Source: Spirochaetia bacterium UBA5763 (GTDB lineage: Bacteria > Spirochaetota > UBA4802 > UBA5550). From it: 64,000 nucleotides of DNA. Within the stretch, counting starts at the first letter, position 1, and each line of letters opens with the position of its first letter. The position numbers were made by a program, and so were the translations under genes. This document shows, piece after piece, positions 1-9,413 of the stretch. Below the pieces are notes generated by a model, which saw nothing but the letters and a program-made list of their open reading frames with translations, was not told where the DNA came from and searched no databases. The stretch spans positions 1 through 64,000 of the forward strand of contig DIEX01000033.1 in assembly GCA_002418835.1 (NCBI GenBank), read 5' to 3'.

Positions 1-337
1 CAGTCCGTTTATCTGACTTGCTGTATATCGTATATTTATCAAGTAACTGTGTCACATCATCATACTTGAAAGTATTAAGAAAGCAATAGCAATCCTCAGC
101 AGACCAGAACTTATCCATCATATTAAGTTCATAAACAGCTTTTTCCTGAACAGACCTGAAATAGCTCAGTGAATAAACATCCAGAAGAAGGGACCCGCCG
201 CTGTTAAGCATTTTATGAAAACTGCCAAGCATAATGTTGCACTGCTCAGGGCTCAATGCCGTGAAGTCACTCTCAAAACGGGCAACAAGCTCCATGCCGA
301 ATGGATTCTTGCTGACACGCCAAAGGTGAATCGTGCA
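1..337 (-). pseudogene. Fragment of a class I SAM-dependent methyltransferase, broken at its 5' end and cut by the window edge
   Basis: Reading the minus strand from 337 down to 1 gives an open frame with the C-terminal half of a Rossmann methyltransferase: ALSPEQCNIMLGSFHKML, then SGGSLLLDVYSL (the usual post-motif GG-x-LLLDVYS strand), then FWSAEDCYCFLNTFKY. The family's N-terminal SAM-binding motifs (DxGCGxG) are missing: an in-frame TGA lies at 338-340 and I found no continuation upstream. The only in-frame ATG is at 295. I infer a decayed gene or deletion remnant. The 3' end lies outside the window, so part of the protein cannot be judged. Confidence 0.5.
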
Positions 338-386
338 TCAGTGCGATCATAAGGCTCCTCTCCGTTGAACATAGGGCAATTTCTGC

Positions 387-1973
387 TCACTTCATTTTAA
401 CTCTTATTATCTTTTGAGGAATCTGCATTTTATCAAAAGATACAATAGTTATCTGATTTGAAGATTTTAAAAAATATTTTAAAATATCAACTGTCAATTT
501 TTCATTTAAAATATTTTCCGGCATAATCTTAATCGTGGGTAATACATCCTCTAAAAATTCTTTTGAAATCCAGTTCCCCATTTTTTGTGGTGTATTCAAA
601 AGCCATATATCAATTCCTGCAATAACTTCGATTATATCCGGAGTATCCGTTATGGCTGGATATAGTATACTCTTCAGGTTTGTTGTATATCCTCCAGTAA
701 ATGGATCTTTCGTATATATACGGATTGAATTGACACCCGGCTCCTGAATAGAATTTAATAATCCTTCATCAACATTAGAAAATATAAAACTTCCTTTGTC
801 TATTATAGTTTTACTGACTCCCCAGAGAGCTTCTTGAACAGAAAAAGATAATGCTCCGATGTTCATTAGTAATGATACACATTCGCCTGTACCATCCAGA
901 TCCGCATCTAAAGAATCAGGATAAAGACTGAAAGCTCCATCCTTCTTTACATAAAAACGCGAAAAAACGACTTCCAGTGAATTTTGAATTACCTCTCTTG
1001 CCAGAACTTTCTGCTCAGGCTGACATGTTGGAACTATTTTTTTTATCAAAAGCCTCAGAGCCCTGTATCTTGATATAGACCAGTCATGCTGACTGGCACT
1101 ATTGCCCGGTATTGGTTCAGAAAGTTTTGTCATTAATGTTTTAAACATTTTATCTTTATATTTTAATTGATATTCATTATGTTTATTATTCCCGGAATCA
1201 TCAATAAACATCTTTGCAATATGATAGGTTGAATTCATATCACCTGATTTTAAAATTCTGCCATCAGTTTTAGATACCGGCCCCCAGAAACCTGTTTCAG
1301 AATCCTGTCTTTTATAAAACCAGTTTAATAAAGCATGTTTCCATGCATCAGAGAACATATATGCACCGGTTCTTTCAATATCCTGATAATCGTTAAGTTC
1401 AAAAATTATAACATAAGGAGTTTGAGGTAATTTTGAAACCAGCCATCCTACCATTGACAAATCATCAAGAAATGCTTCTAATTTCTCCGGAGTGTTAATC
1501 TCATCAAGAAAACCAAGAGGATATCTAAGCTTCAATTTTCTCCCTGATTCTTTTGCAAGCATTTCAAGATGAGATAAGACATTCATTGTAGGACCTATAA
1601 ATGTACATAAAGGATATGACTCATCCATGAATGCCCCGGTTGTGGGATTCTGAAGACTCAGATAAAATTCCAACTCTTCACTTTTACTTGAAAACGATGG
1701 AACCTTAATCAAATCTTTTCGTGATTTCATCTGGTGATAAAGATGGTTAACGCCCCTAAAGGCTTTATAGTATTCACCATGATCTATATAATAAATCAGG
1801 CCGACCATTTTAAATTCAAAGTCACCCGTATAATAAGCTTCAGCTTTCAATTCAGCATTCAGTTTAAAAAGAACCGGTATCTTACCGAACGTATAATGCC
1901 AGAATCCAACTGAAACTATAATTAAGATGAGAACAAATCCTGATAGAAATTTTAAATTGACTTTTAATTTCAT
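387..1973 (-). CDS. Membrane-anchored or secreted protein with terpenoid-cyclase-like toroid motifs, function unknown
   Basis: 528 residues. Residues 8-28 form one hydrophobic helix after a basic start, so the rest is probably extracytoplasmic. Three spaced motifs of the QW/GxF type are visible: LSLQNPTTGAFMDESYP near 105-120, RQDSETGFWGP near 222-232, and KKDGAFSLYPDSLDADLDG near 342-360. Such N/D-x-x-TGxF/W motifs are typical of alpha/alpha-barrel (prenyltransferase or squalene-cyclase-like) folds. I see no catalytic DxDD motif, so cyclase activity is not claimed. The gene stands alone, with weak ribosome-binding sequence upstream. I do not recognise a named family. Confidence 0.7.
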   Translation of the reverse strand: MKLKVNLKFLSGFVLILIIVSVGFWHYTFGKIPVLFKLNAELKAEAYYTGDFEFKMVGLIYYIDHGEYYKAFRGVNHLYHQMKSRKDLIKVPSFSSKSEELEFYLSLQNPTTGAFMDESYPLCTFIGPTMNVLSHLEMLAKESGRKLKLRYPLGFLDEINTPEKLEAFLDDLSMVGWLVSKLPQTPYVIIFELNDYQDIERTGAYMFSDAWKHALLNWFYKRQDSETGFWGPVSKTDGRILKSGDMNSTYHIAKMFIDDSGNNKHNEYQLKYKDKMFKTLMTKLSEPIPGNSASQHDWSISRYRALRLLIKKIVPTCQPEQKVLAREVIQNSLEVVFSRFYVKKDGAFSLYPDSLDADLDGTGECVSLLMNIGALSFSVQEALWGVSKTIIDKGSFIFSNVDEGLLNSIQEPGVNSIRIYTKDPFTGGYTTNLKSILYPAITDTPDIIEVIAGIDIWLLNTPQKMGNWISKEFLEDVLPTIKIMPENILNEKLTVDILKYFLKSSNQITIVSFDKMQIPQKIIRVKMK

Positions 1974-2180
1974 AATGCCTGTCTCTATAAAACTTTTATT
2001 TCTTATCTGTCGAAATACCTGTAACGGCAGTTTTATTAATATATTTTAGCGCAATTCGAACAGATGTCGGTGAGTGACGAGCATAAGTTCAGGAGCAGAT
2101 AGTAATCAAGCTTAATTGTTTAAACATTGGAATTACTTTTTATATGATGCCCCCTTCATGTATACATTAATACAATCAGA

Positions 2181-3077
2181 CTATTCACTTAAAAATTCTA
2201 AAACTTTCTCCATTATGAAATCCGGTTCAACTGCAAGCATGTCATGTCCTGCTCCGTGAACAAGTACTGTCTTTATCTTTGGAGCAACATTATGAATCCT
2301 CTCCAACGCTTTTTGTGAGGAATATACTTTTTCATTTTCACCGACTATATAAAGTGAAGGAACAGTAATGCTTCCCAGCTCTTCATCTGTAAGCAGTGTT
2401 GGATCGGGCATGCGTTTTTGTTTAAATAGTTTTGAAACCTTGTATATATTCTCTATAGCTGTTTCTGCAGCTTTCCTGTCTTTGTTAATATAATCGTTAA
2501 AAAACCATTTCATAAATCTTTTATAAAAAAACCGGTGAGGAATAATCATAAGTGGTAAATGCATCAAAAAAACAGGGTTCACTGTCATCACTGTTACCGG
2601 GGGAGCGAGGAAAATCGTTTTATCAAGCCTTTCGGGAAACTTTAGTGCAGATATACATGTGAGCCATGCGCCATAAGACATTCCCATCATTTTTATATTC
2701 TTTTTCAACCCGAGTGCATCAAATACCTCTATAAGCCAGGTCATGTAATCATCCGGACCTGAAAGAGGTTTTGTATATATGCTGAGTCCGTTATCATAAA
2801 TATTATCAATAGCGTATATTTTAAAATGCTCTGATAATTTTTTTATCTGGGGTATCCATGACAGAGAATTGGAACCACCGGGATGCAACAGCACAAGCGG
2901 AGGTGCTGCCTCAGACCCGGAAATCCTGATAAAAGTTCTGCCAAAGGATGTATCTATCATGACGGTTTGTGATGATACAGGCCATTCTTTTGCCAAATCG
3001 TTATATAACTCCATAAACATCTCTTTTGCTTTTTGTGATTTAAAGGGATGGTATTCCGACAAAATGTTATAGATCAT
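2181..3077 (-). CDS. Alpha/beta hydrolase
   Basis: 298 residues with the alpha/beta-hydrolase core: oxyanion segment VLLHPGGSNS (about 82-91), nucleophile elbow GMSYGAW with the catalytic Ser near 133, an acidic residue in YIVGENEK, and a C-terminal His in VHGAGHDMLA. There is no signal peptide, so it is cytoplasmic. A cap region between the elbow and the acid contains a basic, aromatic-rich stretch. The start is supported by AAGGAG seven bases upstream of the ATG. It is monocistronic, and its substrate cannot be told from sequence. Confidence 0.85.
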   Translation of the reverse strand: MIYNILSEYHPFKSQKAKEMFMELYNDLAKEWPVSSQTVMIDTSFGRTFIRISGSEAAPPLVLLHPGGSNSLSWIPQIKKLSEHFKIYAIDNIYDNGLSIYTKPLSGPDDYMTWLIEVFDALGLKKNIKMMGMSYGAWLTCISALKFPERLDKTIFLAPPVTVMTVNPVFLMHLPLMIIPHRFFYKRFMKWFFNDYINKDRKAAETAIENIYKVSKLFKQKRMPDPTLLTDEELGSITVPSLYIVGENEKVYSSQKALERIHNVAPKIKTVLVHGAGHDMLAVEPDFIMEKVLEFLSE

Positions 3078-3479
3078 TATGTTTCTCCTTTAATTCATAT
3101 TATTCCAGGTACAAATTATAATCAGAGACCTGTATTCCCCAAGTGCATCATGATCCCCGGAAATCTGAATAAATTTATTATATAAAATTTAAAATACAAC
3201 AAATAACGTCAAGAAATAAACTATATAAGAGCCGTATAAAGATTATTCGGCAGTTAAAAAATAATCCCCGCTCCGGTGGACGGGGATTAAATCTTTATGA
3301 ATAGGAGACAGCAATGACCGCATGACACACCTGGCATTGAACCTCATTCATAATACGATTGAGAAAGAAGAGGTTTAAAAAGAATTTACCCGCAATGTAA
3401 AAAATTAATACTTTTATATACTTTACTTTGTTTTGCCTTATACTGATAAAGAAATATCATAAAATTCAGGTAATAAAAT
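3078..3479. other. Intergenic region with one hairpin, otherwise featureless
   Basis: About 400 bases between divergent genes. It contains a GC-rich hairpin at 3263-3288, listed separately, and a very short frame near 3325-3380 (18 codons) that has no support as a gene. AT-rich sequence close to 3430 (TATACT) may be the -10 of the downstream membrane-protein gene. I see no repeat or RNA gene here. Confidence 0.5.
3263..3288 (-). terminator. Hairpin, possible minus-strand intrinsic terminator
   Basis: Arms AATCCCCG and CGGGGATT are perfectly complementary around a 10-base loop. On the minus strand the stem is followed by a run of six T. No minus-strand gene ends immediately upstream of it, so it may be an orphan left after rearrangement or may block antisense transcription. 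Confidence 0.45.
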
Positions 3480-3872
3480 ATGAAATCACTATTTAAAATC
3501 ACAAGTATTGCAACTGCTGCTTTATTCATCTTTCTGTTCATTCAGACTTTCTTTACTTCAGAAGCTTTTATAACTGATATGGGACTGGTGCCGGATACGG
3601 CATCAATAATACTTATCAGGCGAGCTTCATTATTTATGCTGGGACTATCGGTATTAATGTTTTTATCACGGAATCTCCCTGTTTCAAAAGGCAGAATCTA
3701 TTTAAGCATTTCAATGACGGTAATATTCTCTTCCCTTGCAATCAACGGAAGTTCCGGATATTTATACGGTAATTATAACTCTTCGATTTTTATCGCAATT
3801 AGTATTGAATCTATACTGGGGCTTGCTTTTGTTTTGAACATTATAACTGACAGAAAGTCTGTTAAAGAATAA
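3480..3872 (+). CDS. Small four-helix membrane protein, DUF4345-like
   Basis: 130 residues almost entirely in four hydrophobic helices (about 7-26, 44-62, 72-90, 101-120). The layout, with an Arg-Arg pair before the second helix (ILIRRASLFMLGLSVLMF), resembles the DUF4345 family of unknown function. The start ATG at 3480 has only a weak GG upstream. The gene stands alone. Family assignment is by general layout only. Confidence 0.65.
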   Translation: MKSLFKITSIATAALFIFLFIQTFFTSEAFITDMGLVPDTASIILIRRASLFMLGLSVLMFLSRNLPVSKGRIYLSISMTVIFSSLAINGSSGYLYGNYNSSIFIAISIESILGLAFVLNIITDRKSVKE

Positions 3873-4026
3873 TGACAGATTTCCTGATTTGTAAAAAATT
3901 TTATCAATAATTTGTAAGATAATTATCCTATCAGGAGATATTATTACTTCATCCTCCAGCCCCTGAATACTATAACAAAAGTGTTCAACAAATTTAAAAA
4001 ACTGATTTTTTTACAAAAGAGCCGTA

Positions 4027-4929
4027 TTACGGAATTCTGACAATTGAGCCTACCTCAAAAATGGTTTCTTTTGCCAATTTTGAATCACCATCGGCCGATA
4101 GATAGATCAATAACAATCCACTTAGAAAATGATGCCCTGGATTTGTAGGCATAGGGAGTTCTCTCCAGTTTTTAAATACCATCGGTTCTTTAGGGATCCT
4201 GATGGTAAATTTATTTTTTTCATCACGGAATGAGTAATACTTATCTTCTCCTTTTCCTTTAACCGGAATGAGAGTTTTATTATAATGAGCAATTAAATCT
4301 TTATGAAACTCAACAACACCCCGGGCGCTGCTCTTTGCCAGTTCATCATTATCTGATGTTTTAACAGTTCTGTTGGGATTAAGATACAGTGAGAAGAATG
4401 GTGTGTTTTTAAGAAATACATCGTAGAATTCTGAATCCTTACCACTCAGAAAGTCGGGGTATGGATTTTTTTCTGTAAAAATCCTGTCAGACGCATCTAT
4501 AAATCCGAACTTTACAGCTACATTTTTATTATCAGATGTATACTTTAAAAGTTTCCTGCCGCTGCCTGGCATATCTGCAATGTGATAAGCGTTTAGAATT
4601 TCAGGACATATTGAGACGGATTTAAGATTCTGCGGGAAATTAAACAGCTTGAGATAAAGTTTATATTTTTCCGGTTTATTTCTTTCTGGAAGAGTAAATC
4701 CGAGACCTTTGATGTCTGAAAGTATAATATTGTCTATATCCGGCAGATACTCTTTTGTAAGTTTCAGTGATGGAACTTTCACAGGATCTGCCGGAATAAC
4801 TTTACCATCAGGAATATAGGCAAGCTGGAAACGAAGTTGCCTGTCGACCTGCCATTCAGCAGCAGCGGCTAGTCCACCGGATAAAATTAAAAATAATGAA
4901 ATAAGAAAAGAAACGATCTGTCCGTTCAT
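4027..4929 (-). CDS. Secreted protein of unknown function
   Basis: 300 residues beginning with a clear Sec signal peptide: hydrophobic core to about residue 18, then GGLAAAAEW with a likely signal peptidase I site after the Ala run near residue 23. The mature part is mixed alpha/beta, rich in Lys and Asp, with no motif I recognise. An AGGAGG sequence seven bases before the ATG fixes the start. It has no same-strand partner. Function unknown. Confidence 0.7.
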   Translation of the reverse strand: MNGQIVSFLISLFLILSGGLAAAAEWQVDRQLRFQLAYIPDGKVIPADPVKVPSLKLTKEYLPDIDNIILSDIKGLGFTLPERNKPEKYKLYLKLFNFPQNLKSVSICPEILNAYHIADMPGSGRKLLKYTSDNKNVAVKFGFIDASDRIFTEKNPYPDFLSGKDSEFYDVFLKNTPFFSLYLNPNRTVKTSDNDELAKSSARGVVEFHKDLIAHYNKTLIPVKGKGEDKYYSFRDEKNKFTIRIPKEPMVFKNWRELPMPTNPGHHFLSGLLLIYLSADGDSKLAKETIFEVGSIVRIP

Positions 4930-5010
4930 AAGCGACCTCCTGTTTTGTATATTGAAGTATGTATAATTTATATTTCAACTAATATTTCTAGTAAATGTAT
5001 TCAGGGGAAC

Positions 5011-5241
5011 ATGCTTATATCCTTTATCTTTTCATGCCTGATAATTGTTATGGTTACCCTTACAGGAATAGCCGGACTATACCCTTTCTGGTTTAAAAAT
5101 ACGTAAAAGCATTGAAAGCTTATTCAGTGACCTTACATTTGATCAGTTTATGAATAAAAAATAAACAAATATCCATATCCCGATACAGGTATCACTTCAA
5201 CAGAAGAACTGTCAAAATTAAATGCTTCAGTTATTCCCTAA
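5011..5241 (+). pseudogene. Possible frameshifted remnant of a small membrane-anchored protein
   Basis: From the ATG at 5011 a 31-codon frame encodes a hydrophobic helix (MLISFIFSCLIIVMVTLTG...) ending FWFKN. After a one-base shift the sequence continues as KSIESLFSDLTFDQFMNKK and stops. After a further shift it reads YPYPDTGITSTEELSKLN and ends at 5241. The three pieces have coding-like composition and join naturally, which suggests a decayed gene. The evidence is reading-frame continuity alone, and it could be chance in AT-rich DNA. Confidence 0.3.
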
Positions 5242-6292
5242 TAGTCTCCTTCTTTATTCTTATCAGCTCATTCTGGAACTTCTCCGGTTCCTCAATATTC
5301 ATCATATGTGCTGAATCATGGAACCACACAATCTCCTTCTTCGGCGCCCTGGCCATATTGCAGTATTCAACAACCAGCTCCGGTGCACAAGCAATGACAT
5401 GGTCATTCTCTCCTTCAAAAAAAAATAATGGAATATCTATTCTGTAAATTGATCTGTTCACCATAGATTTAATTTTATAATCCAATTTATAAAATAAGTT
5501 TCCGATGCTCCTGCCTTCGCAGACATTCCCCTGTGAAAAATCCCGTCCTCTCTCTGCCATTTCATCATAACCGTTAAAATAATATGGTGATGTTCTTTTC
5601 AGCGTTTCAAGGTTAATCGACAGCCTGTGATGCCCCCCATATTTTGTAACAAGATCTATATATGGGAAGTGATCTTTTTCAATCCTCTTCAACCCTTCAA
5701 GATCATTATTCTTTATTAACTCTCCATGCAGCCAATTGTATGTAATTTTTACAGATTCATCCCATTTAGACGGAATAACCTGCCCAATCCCTATATAGGC
5801 AAAAAAAAGTTCCGGGTGATTTGCTGCAAGCTGAAGACCTAATACACTTCCAAAAGAATGACCGGCAAGAAAGATCTTCTTTTTATTAAATCTTTTGAGA
5901 AGGTATAATGTCAATTCCAGTGCATCATCTCTTATCTGCTCTTCAGACATTTCTGAAGGGTCCATCCCCTCGTGATAAGAATATGCCGTACCCCGTTGAT
6001 CCCAGTTTACAAAGATAAAATTGTCCCTGAGCTTATCTGAATATATATGTGAATAAATCAACGCAGATGATCCGGGGCCGCCATGAAGGTATAAAAGAAC
6101 GGGATTATTTATAGTGTCCTTTGATTCAATTAGAACTTTCTGCATGCAGCCATTGATCTCAAGATCAAAAAAACTGCAGATCTGCCTGCCATTGTTTTTC
6201 TGATAAGTATTGATGCTTTCAGACATATCAACTAATTCCGGGCTGCATCCGGTAAGAGCTATCAGAATGATAATCATTATACAGTGTTTCAT
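5231..6292 (-). CDS. Lipoprotein alpha/beta hydrolase of the proline-iminopeptidase type
   Basis: 353 residues. The N-terminus has a lipobox (IILIALTGC), so the protein is probably lipid-anchored outside the cytoplasmic membrane. The HGGPGSS oxyanion motif, GHSFGS nucleophile elbow, an Asp in EGENDHVIA and a His in DSAHMMNIEEP give a full catalytic triad of the proline-iminopeptidase (S33) subgroup. It begins two bases after the stop of the paralogue at 6294-7280 and lacks its own strong ribosome-binding site, so it is probably translationally coupled to it. The substrate is unknown. Confidence 0.87.
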   Translation of the reverse strand: MKHCIMIIILIALTGCSPELVDMSESINTYQKNNGRQICSFFDLEINGCMQKVLIESKDTINNPVLLYLHGGPGSSALIYSHIYSDKLRDNFIFVNWDQRGTAYSYHEGMDPSEMSEEQIRDDALELTLYLLKRFNKKKIFLAGHSFGSVLGLQLAANHPELFFAYIGIGQVIPSKWDESVKITYNWLHGELIKNNDLEGLKRIEKDHFPYIDLVTKYGGHHRLSINLETLKRTSPYYFNGYDEMAERGRDFSQGNVCEGRSIGNLFYKLDYKIKSMVNRSIYRIDIPLFFFEGENDHVIACAPELVVEYCNMARAPKKEIVWFHDSAHMMNIEEPEKFQNELIRIKKETIRE

Positions 6293-6293
6293 A

Positions 6294-7280
6294 TTAAGTT
6301 CTATTTAATATTTTAATAATCTCATCCTGAAATATATCAGGTTCTTCAATATCCATCCTGTGAGCAGAGTTTTTAAACCATATGATTTCTTTATACGGGG
6401 CCTTCAGGAGATTGAAATACCGCACAGAAGGCTCAGCAGGTGTCACATAATCATACACACCCAGAAACATATAAACAGGAACTTTTATTTCAGGAACACT
6501 TTTAAAAAAATCTATTGATTTAACTTCCTCATGAAGGTTTGAAGCGAATTTTAAACCCTTTGAATAGAGGTCACCTGTGTACTTATCCGGATTATACGGA
6601 GAATTATGCATTATTTCAGAAACAGCACTCTGCGGGATATTATGCACCACTCCCCCATACTTTTTAAGAAGCTGCCTGTTGGTCCAGTTAGATCTCTCCA
6701 TTGAACTTATTTTTCCCCTCTCCTCTGCAGAACCTTCTTCAATCAGTTTCTTTTTAAGCCACTGCACACCCAGCCGTTCCTGCTCTTCCGGTTTAACAAC
6801 CTGCCCGACACCGATATATGCATAATAGTCATCGGGATACCTGCTTACAACCATTGTTCCCAGCGTGGAGCCCCATGAATGACCGAGAATAAATATCTTC
6901 TTCTTGCCATACTTTTTTTTCAGATACTCTGTCACTGCTTTAGTATCTTTTATAAACTGTTCAATATTCATCGTGGACTGAGGAATATGCCCATCATAAG
7001 ACAATCCGGCGCCTCTCTGATCCCAGTAAACAACTATACAGTGGTTAACAAGTTTACCCGTTGCTTTATAAGCAAAGGGGACAAGAGATGAGCCCGGCCC
7101 GCCATGAAGATACAACAACACCGGTCTGGATTCATCATTTCCCCGTATCAGCATCCATTGCCTGGCACCATTGATATTAACAGGCTCAAATACCTTTATC
7201 TTGAGATTTTCAGAACTGCTATCCGCATATATTAGTGCAGTACAAAAAAATATGATAATTATTATACCGGTTTTTTTCAT
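6294..7280 (-). CDS. Secreted alpha/beta hydrolase of the proline-iminopeptidase type, paralogue of the next gene
   Basis: 328 residues with a hydrophobic signal sequence (GIIIIIFFCTALIYA) and no lipobox Cys. The triad motifs match its neighbour: HGGPGSS, GHSWGS, an Asp in GVYDYVTP and a His in NSAHRMDIEEP. The shared cap-domain pattern (KYGGVHN versus KYGGHHR) and C-terminal IEEPD-FQ-E-I show a tandem duplication. The two differ in their export signal, so one product should be free in the periplasm and the other lipid-anchored. It is the first gene of the pair. Confidence 0.87.
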   Translation of the reverse strand: MKKTGIIIIIFFCTALIYADSSSENLKIKVFEPVNINGARQWMLIRGNDESRPVLLYLHGGPGSSLVPFAYKATGKLVNHCIVVYWDQRGAGLSYDGHIPQSTMNIEQFIKDTKAVTEYLKKKYGKKKIFILGHSWGSTLGTMVVSRYPDDYYAYIGVGQVVKPEEQERLGVQWLKKKLIEEGSAEERGKISSMERSNWTNRQLLKKYGGVVHNIPQSAVSEIMHNSPYNPDKYTGDLYSKGLKFASNLHEEVKSIDFFKSVPEIKVPVYMFLGVYDYVTPAEPSVRYFNLLKAPYKEIIWFKNSAHRMDIEEPDIFQDEIIKILNRT

Positions 7281-7334
7281 AAATTACCTGCTTAGCCTCA
7301 AGTGCCTGTTGATTATAACAGAAGTTTTTATAAT

Positions 7335-7835
7335 TCAATACTGCTGTATCTTCAGTTTTTTCTTCAATGTTTGCAGAAATACAGGATAGATCATTATAAC
7401 AGCTCCCCCTGCTGATGCTGTTATGATCAAACCGGGAGTCATAAAATTCTGTCTGTATACTTCATAAAAAGTAAAAATAGATAACGGTATGAAAAGAAAA
7501 ATTGATGTAAGTACACCCGGTGAAAACCTTCGTTTAATAATTACAGGGAGGATGTGGCAGAAAACCGCATTTATTAACATCAGCGAAGGGAACATTAAAC
7601 TGATGTAAAGATTTTTAAAGCCTATCATGGCAAAACCTATCCCGCTTGTTATTACAACAGCATTTACCACAAAAAACTCATCCCACCCGGGATCAAAGCC
7701 GGATAAATCATGAACCCATTCTTTCCATCCCAGGATATATTCCTCCATAACATGGGCTGAATAAGCTATTATTAAAAGCCAGAAAATATAATCTCGCATA
7801 CCGGACATCCATGGTGATAATAAAAAGAATTTCAT
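7335..7835 (-). CDS. HXXEE-domain membrane protein
   Basis: 166 residues in four or five hydrophobic helices. The first carries HVMEEYILGW, the defining HxxEE motif of this family of unknown function, and a later helix has NAVFCHILPV, with the second conserved Asn and His. It begins seven bases before the end of the nucleotidyltransferase gene on the same strand, so both are probably co-transcribed. The biochemical role of the family is not known. Confidence 0.8.
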   Translation of the reverse strand: MKFFLLSPWMSGMRDYIFWLLIIAYSAHVMEEYILGWKEWVHDLSGFDPGWDEFFVVNAVVITSGIGFAMIGFKNLYISLMFPSLMLINAVFCHILPVIIKRRFSPGVLTSIFLFIPLSIFTFYEVYRQNFMTPGLIITASAGGAVIMIYPVFLQTLKKKLKIQQY

Positions 7836-7842
7836 TCCAGTT

Positions 7843-8640
7843 TTATTTCTTTCTTGCCATCTTTACTTCGTTATAATACTCAATAACTCTCTGTTCAGCT
7901 TCATTATTTATTAATACTGATCCCGGAAATATTGCCTCTCTCAGGTCTTTATAAATTATTATAATGTTATATAAAGAATCAAATATTTCATCCTGTTTAT
8001 ATACAGGTAATGTCGCTGACAGCCTTTTAACATCATCTGGAGAGCAGTTAAACTCAATTTTTCTGAACCCCCTGGGGAGATTCCCGTTTTTCACCTGGAT
8101 TAATGGAGCAATAACATTCTGGCGAATAAATGAGAGGAATTCCAGCGCTTCAAAAATTTCACCCCTACCGAGTTTCAGCACGGTATAATGGACCCATGTC
8201 CAGAAACGATCCTCAATCCACTGGTAATCCGGCCCCGGCCAATCAGATTTAGTAGAGTTTATAATATCAGAAAGATTCTGTTCTTTCTCCCAAAGTATCA
8301 CAGGATCTTCAACCCGATCATATAATTCAGCCGGGATAAGAAACTTTATATCAACATGCAGGAGCGGATTATCATAAAGACATATCAATAATCTGCTTTC
8401 ACCGACATGTTCACCTGTAAAGGCACTCAGTAATTTCCCAAGTGAAAGTGCGCAGTTTAACATTTTATCTTTACTATCAGATAACCGTTCAGCTGTGACA
8501 ATAATAAGGTCTAAATCCGAATACTCATCAATTTCATTGGTTATCCAGGAACCGCCAGCCGCGAGTCCCAATGCATCATTCTTGTTGCGTATTACTTCAA
8601 CCGCATTTTCTATAAATTTTCTATGTACCGGATAACTCAA
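7843..8640 (-). CDS. Nucleotidyltransferase-fold protein, aminoglycoside-adenylyltransferase-like
   Basis: 265 residues. The N-terminal third has the pol-beta-type nucleotidyltransferase signature GGSWITNEIDEYSDLDLIIV, that is G-S followed by D-x-D metal ligands. The third carboxylate is probably in LLHVDIKFL. The rest is helical, like the substrate domain of AadS/ANT-type enzymes, but resistance activity cannot be assumed. The start is a TTG at 8640 with TAAGGAG nine bases upstream. It leads a two-gene unit with the HXXEE protein. Confidence 0.8.
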   Translation of the reverse strand: MSYPVHRKFIENAVEVIRNKNDALGLAAGGSWITNEIDEYSDLDLIIVTAERLSDSKDKMLNCALSLGKLLSAFTGEHVGESRLLICLYDNPLLHVDIKFLIPAELYDRVEDPVILWEKEQNLSDIINSTKSDWPGPDYQWIEDRFWTWVHYTVLKLGRGEIFEALEFLSFIRQNVIAPLIQVKNGNLPRGFRKIEFNCSPDDVKRLSATLPVYKQDEIFDSLYNIIIIYKDLREAIFPGSVLINNEAEQRVIEYYNEVKMARKK

Positions 8641-8702
8641 ACCAAACTACTCCTTAGTCTCTAATAATTGTTATGCATACTTTATGCAACAATTATAGTA
8701 TC

Positions 8703-9182
8703 CTAATTCTGATTAATCAGATCATCAACTTCAGCCAGATGCAGTTTAAAGTGCCTCAGGTAATCAATAATCATCGACCTGAGTGATACTTTTTTATTCA
8801 ATGCGGTAATCCATTCATTATCCAGCTTATCAATGTTAACGTTTTTTATTATATGTGTTATATGAATGTTTGAATATTTCCATAGCTGAACAATAACATT
8901 CCAGTTCTCATCCTGGTAATTCTGAATTGCTATCCACCTGTCATTATTACCCAGGTTTGCATAGTCCGGAAAAATAAGGGGACTCGGCTGATACTGCAGA
9001 TGAATTATCCTGTGTGTATTGTTTGATGCCGAATCAATCATGTGCCCCAAAATCTGTTTAATAGTCCTGTTCTGGCTGTTTCTTCTGTTTGCGATTGTTT
9101 CCTGAGGAAGCTTTAACAGTTTCGATTCCCATTCATCAACAAGGGTTAAGAGTTCCTGATTATTGTGATTAAATTCGTTCAT
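8703..9182 (-). CDS. DinB-like four-helix protein
   Basis: 159 residues. The spacing of His residues in GHMIDSASNNTHR (about 47-59) and YLRHFKLHLAEVDDL (about 143-157) fits the metal-binding three-His bundle of the DinB/YfiT superfamily. These proteins are often thiol-dependent transferases or damage-related proteins of unclear role. AAGGAG seven bases before the ATG supports the start. It is a single gene between the nucleotidyltransferase unit and the chemosensory operon. Confidence 0.75.
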   Translation of the reverse strand: MNEFNHNNQELLTLVDEWESKLLKLPQETIANRRNSQNRTIKQILGHMIDSASNNTHRIIHLQYQPSPLIFPDYANLGNNDRWIAIQNYQDENWNVIVQLWKYSNIHITHIIKNVNIDKLDNEWITALNKKVSLRSMIIDYLRHFKLHLAEVDDLINQN

Positions 9183-9413
9183 AATTTATCTCCTTGTATT
9201 TTATGGGCAGCGATTAATTGTTAATTCCTCTGATAGATTTAATTTTTCAGGGGACTGTTAGACTGTCACATAAACTTGCAAGCTGAAGGTAAGTAATGAT
9301 ATAAATTTACTTTTGCCTTCATTTCTCTTTATGCATCTTAACAACAATCTATTGTATATAGTGGTAATATGATTCAATGAGGGGTGAAAAAAACAATAAA
9401 TTATTTTAAAGAA

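Noticed and set aside
3300..3480. Very short frames in the 3.3-3.4 kb intergenic region
   Set aside because: The longest is 18 codons, without ribosome-binding support or similarity to anything I recognise.
9250..9340. Imperfect hairpin (GAAGG...CCTTC) after the chemosensory operon
   Set aside because: The arms have a bulge, and no T-run follows on the minus strand, so I do not call a terminator.
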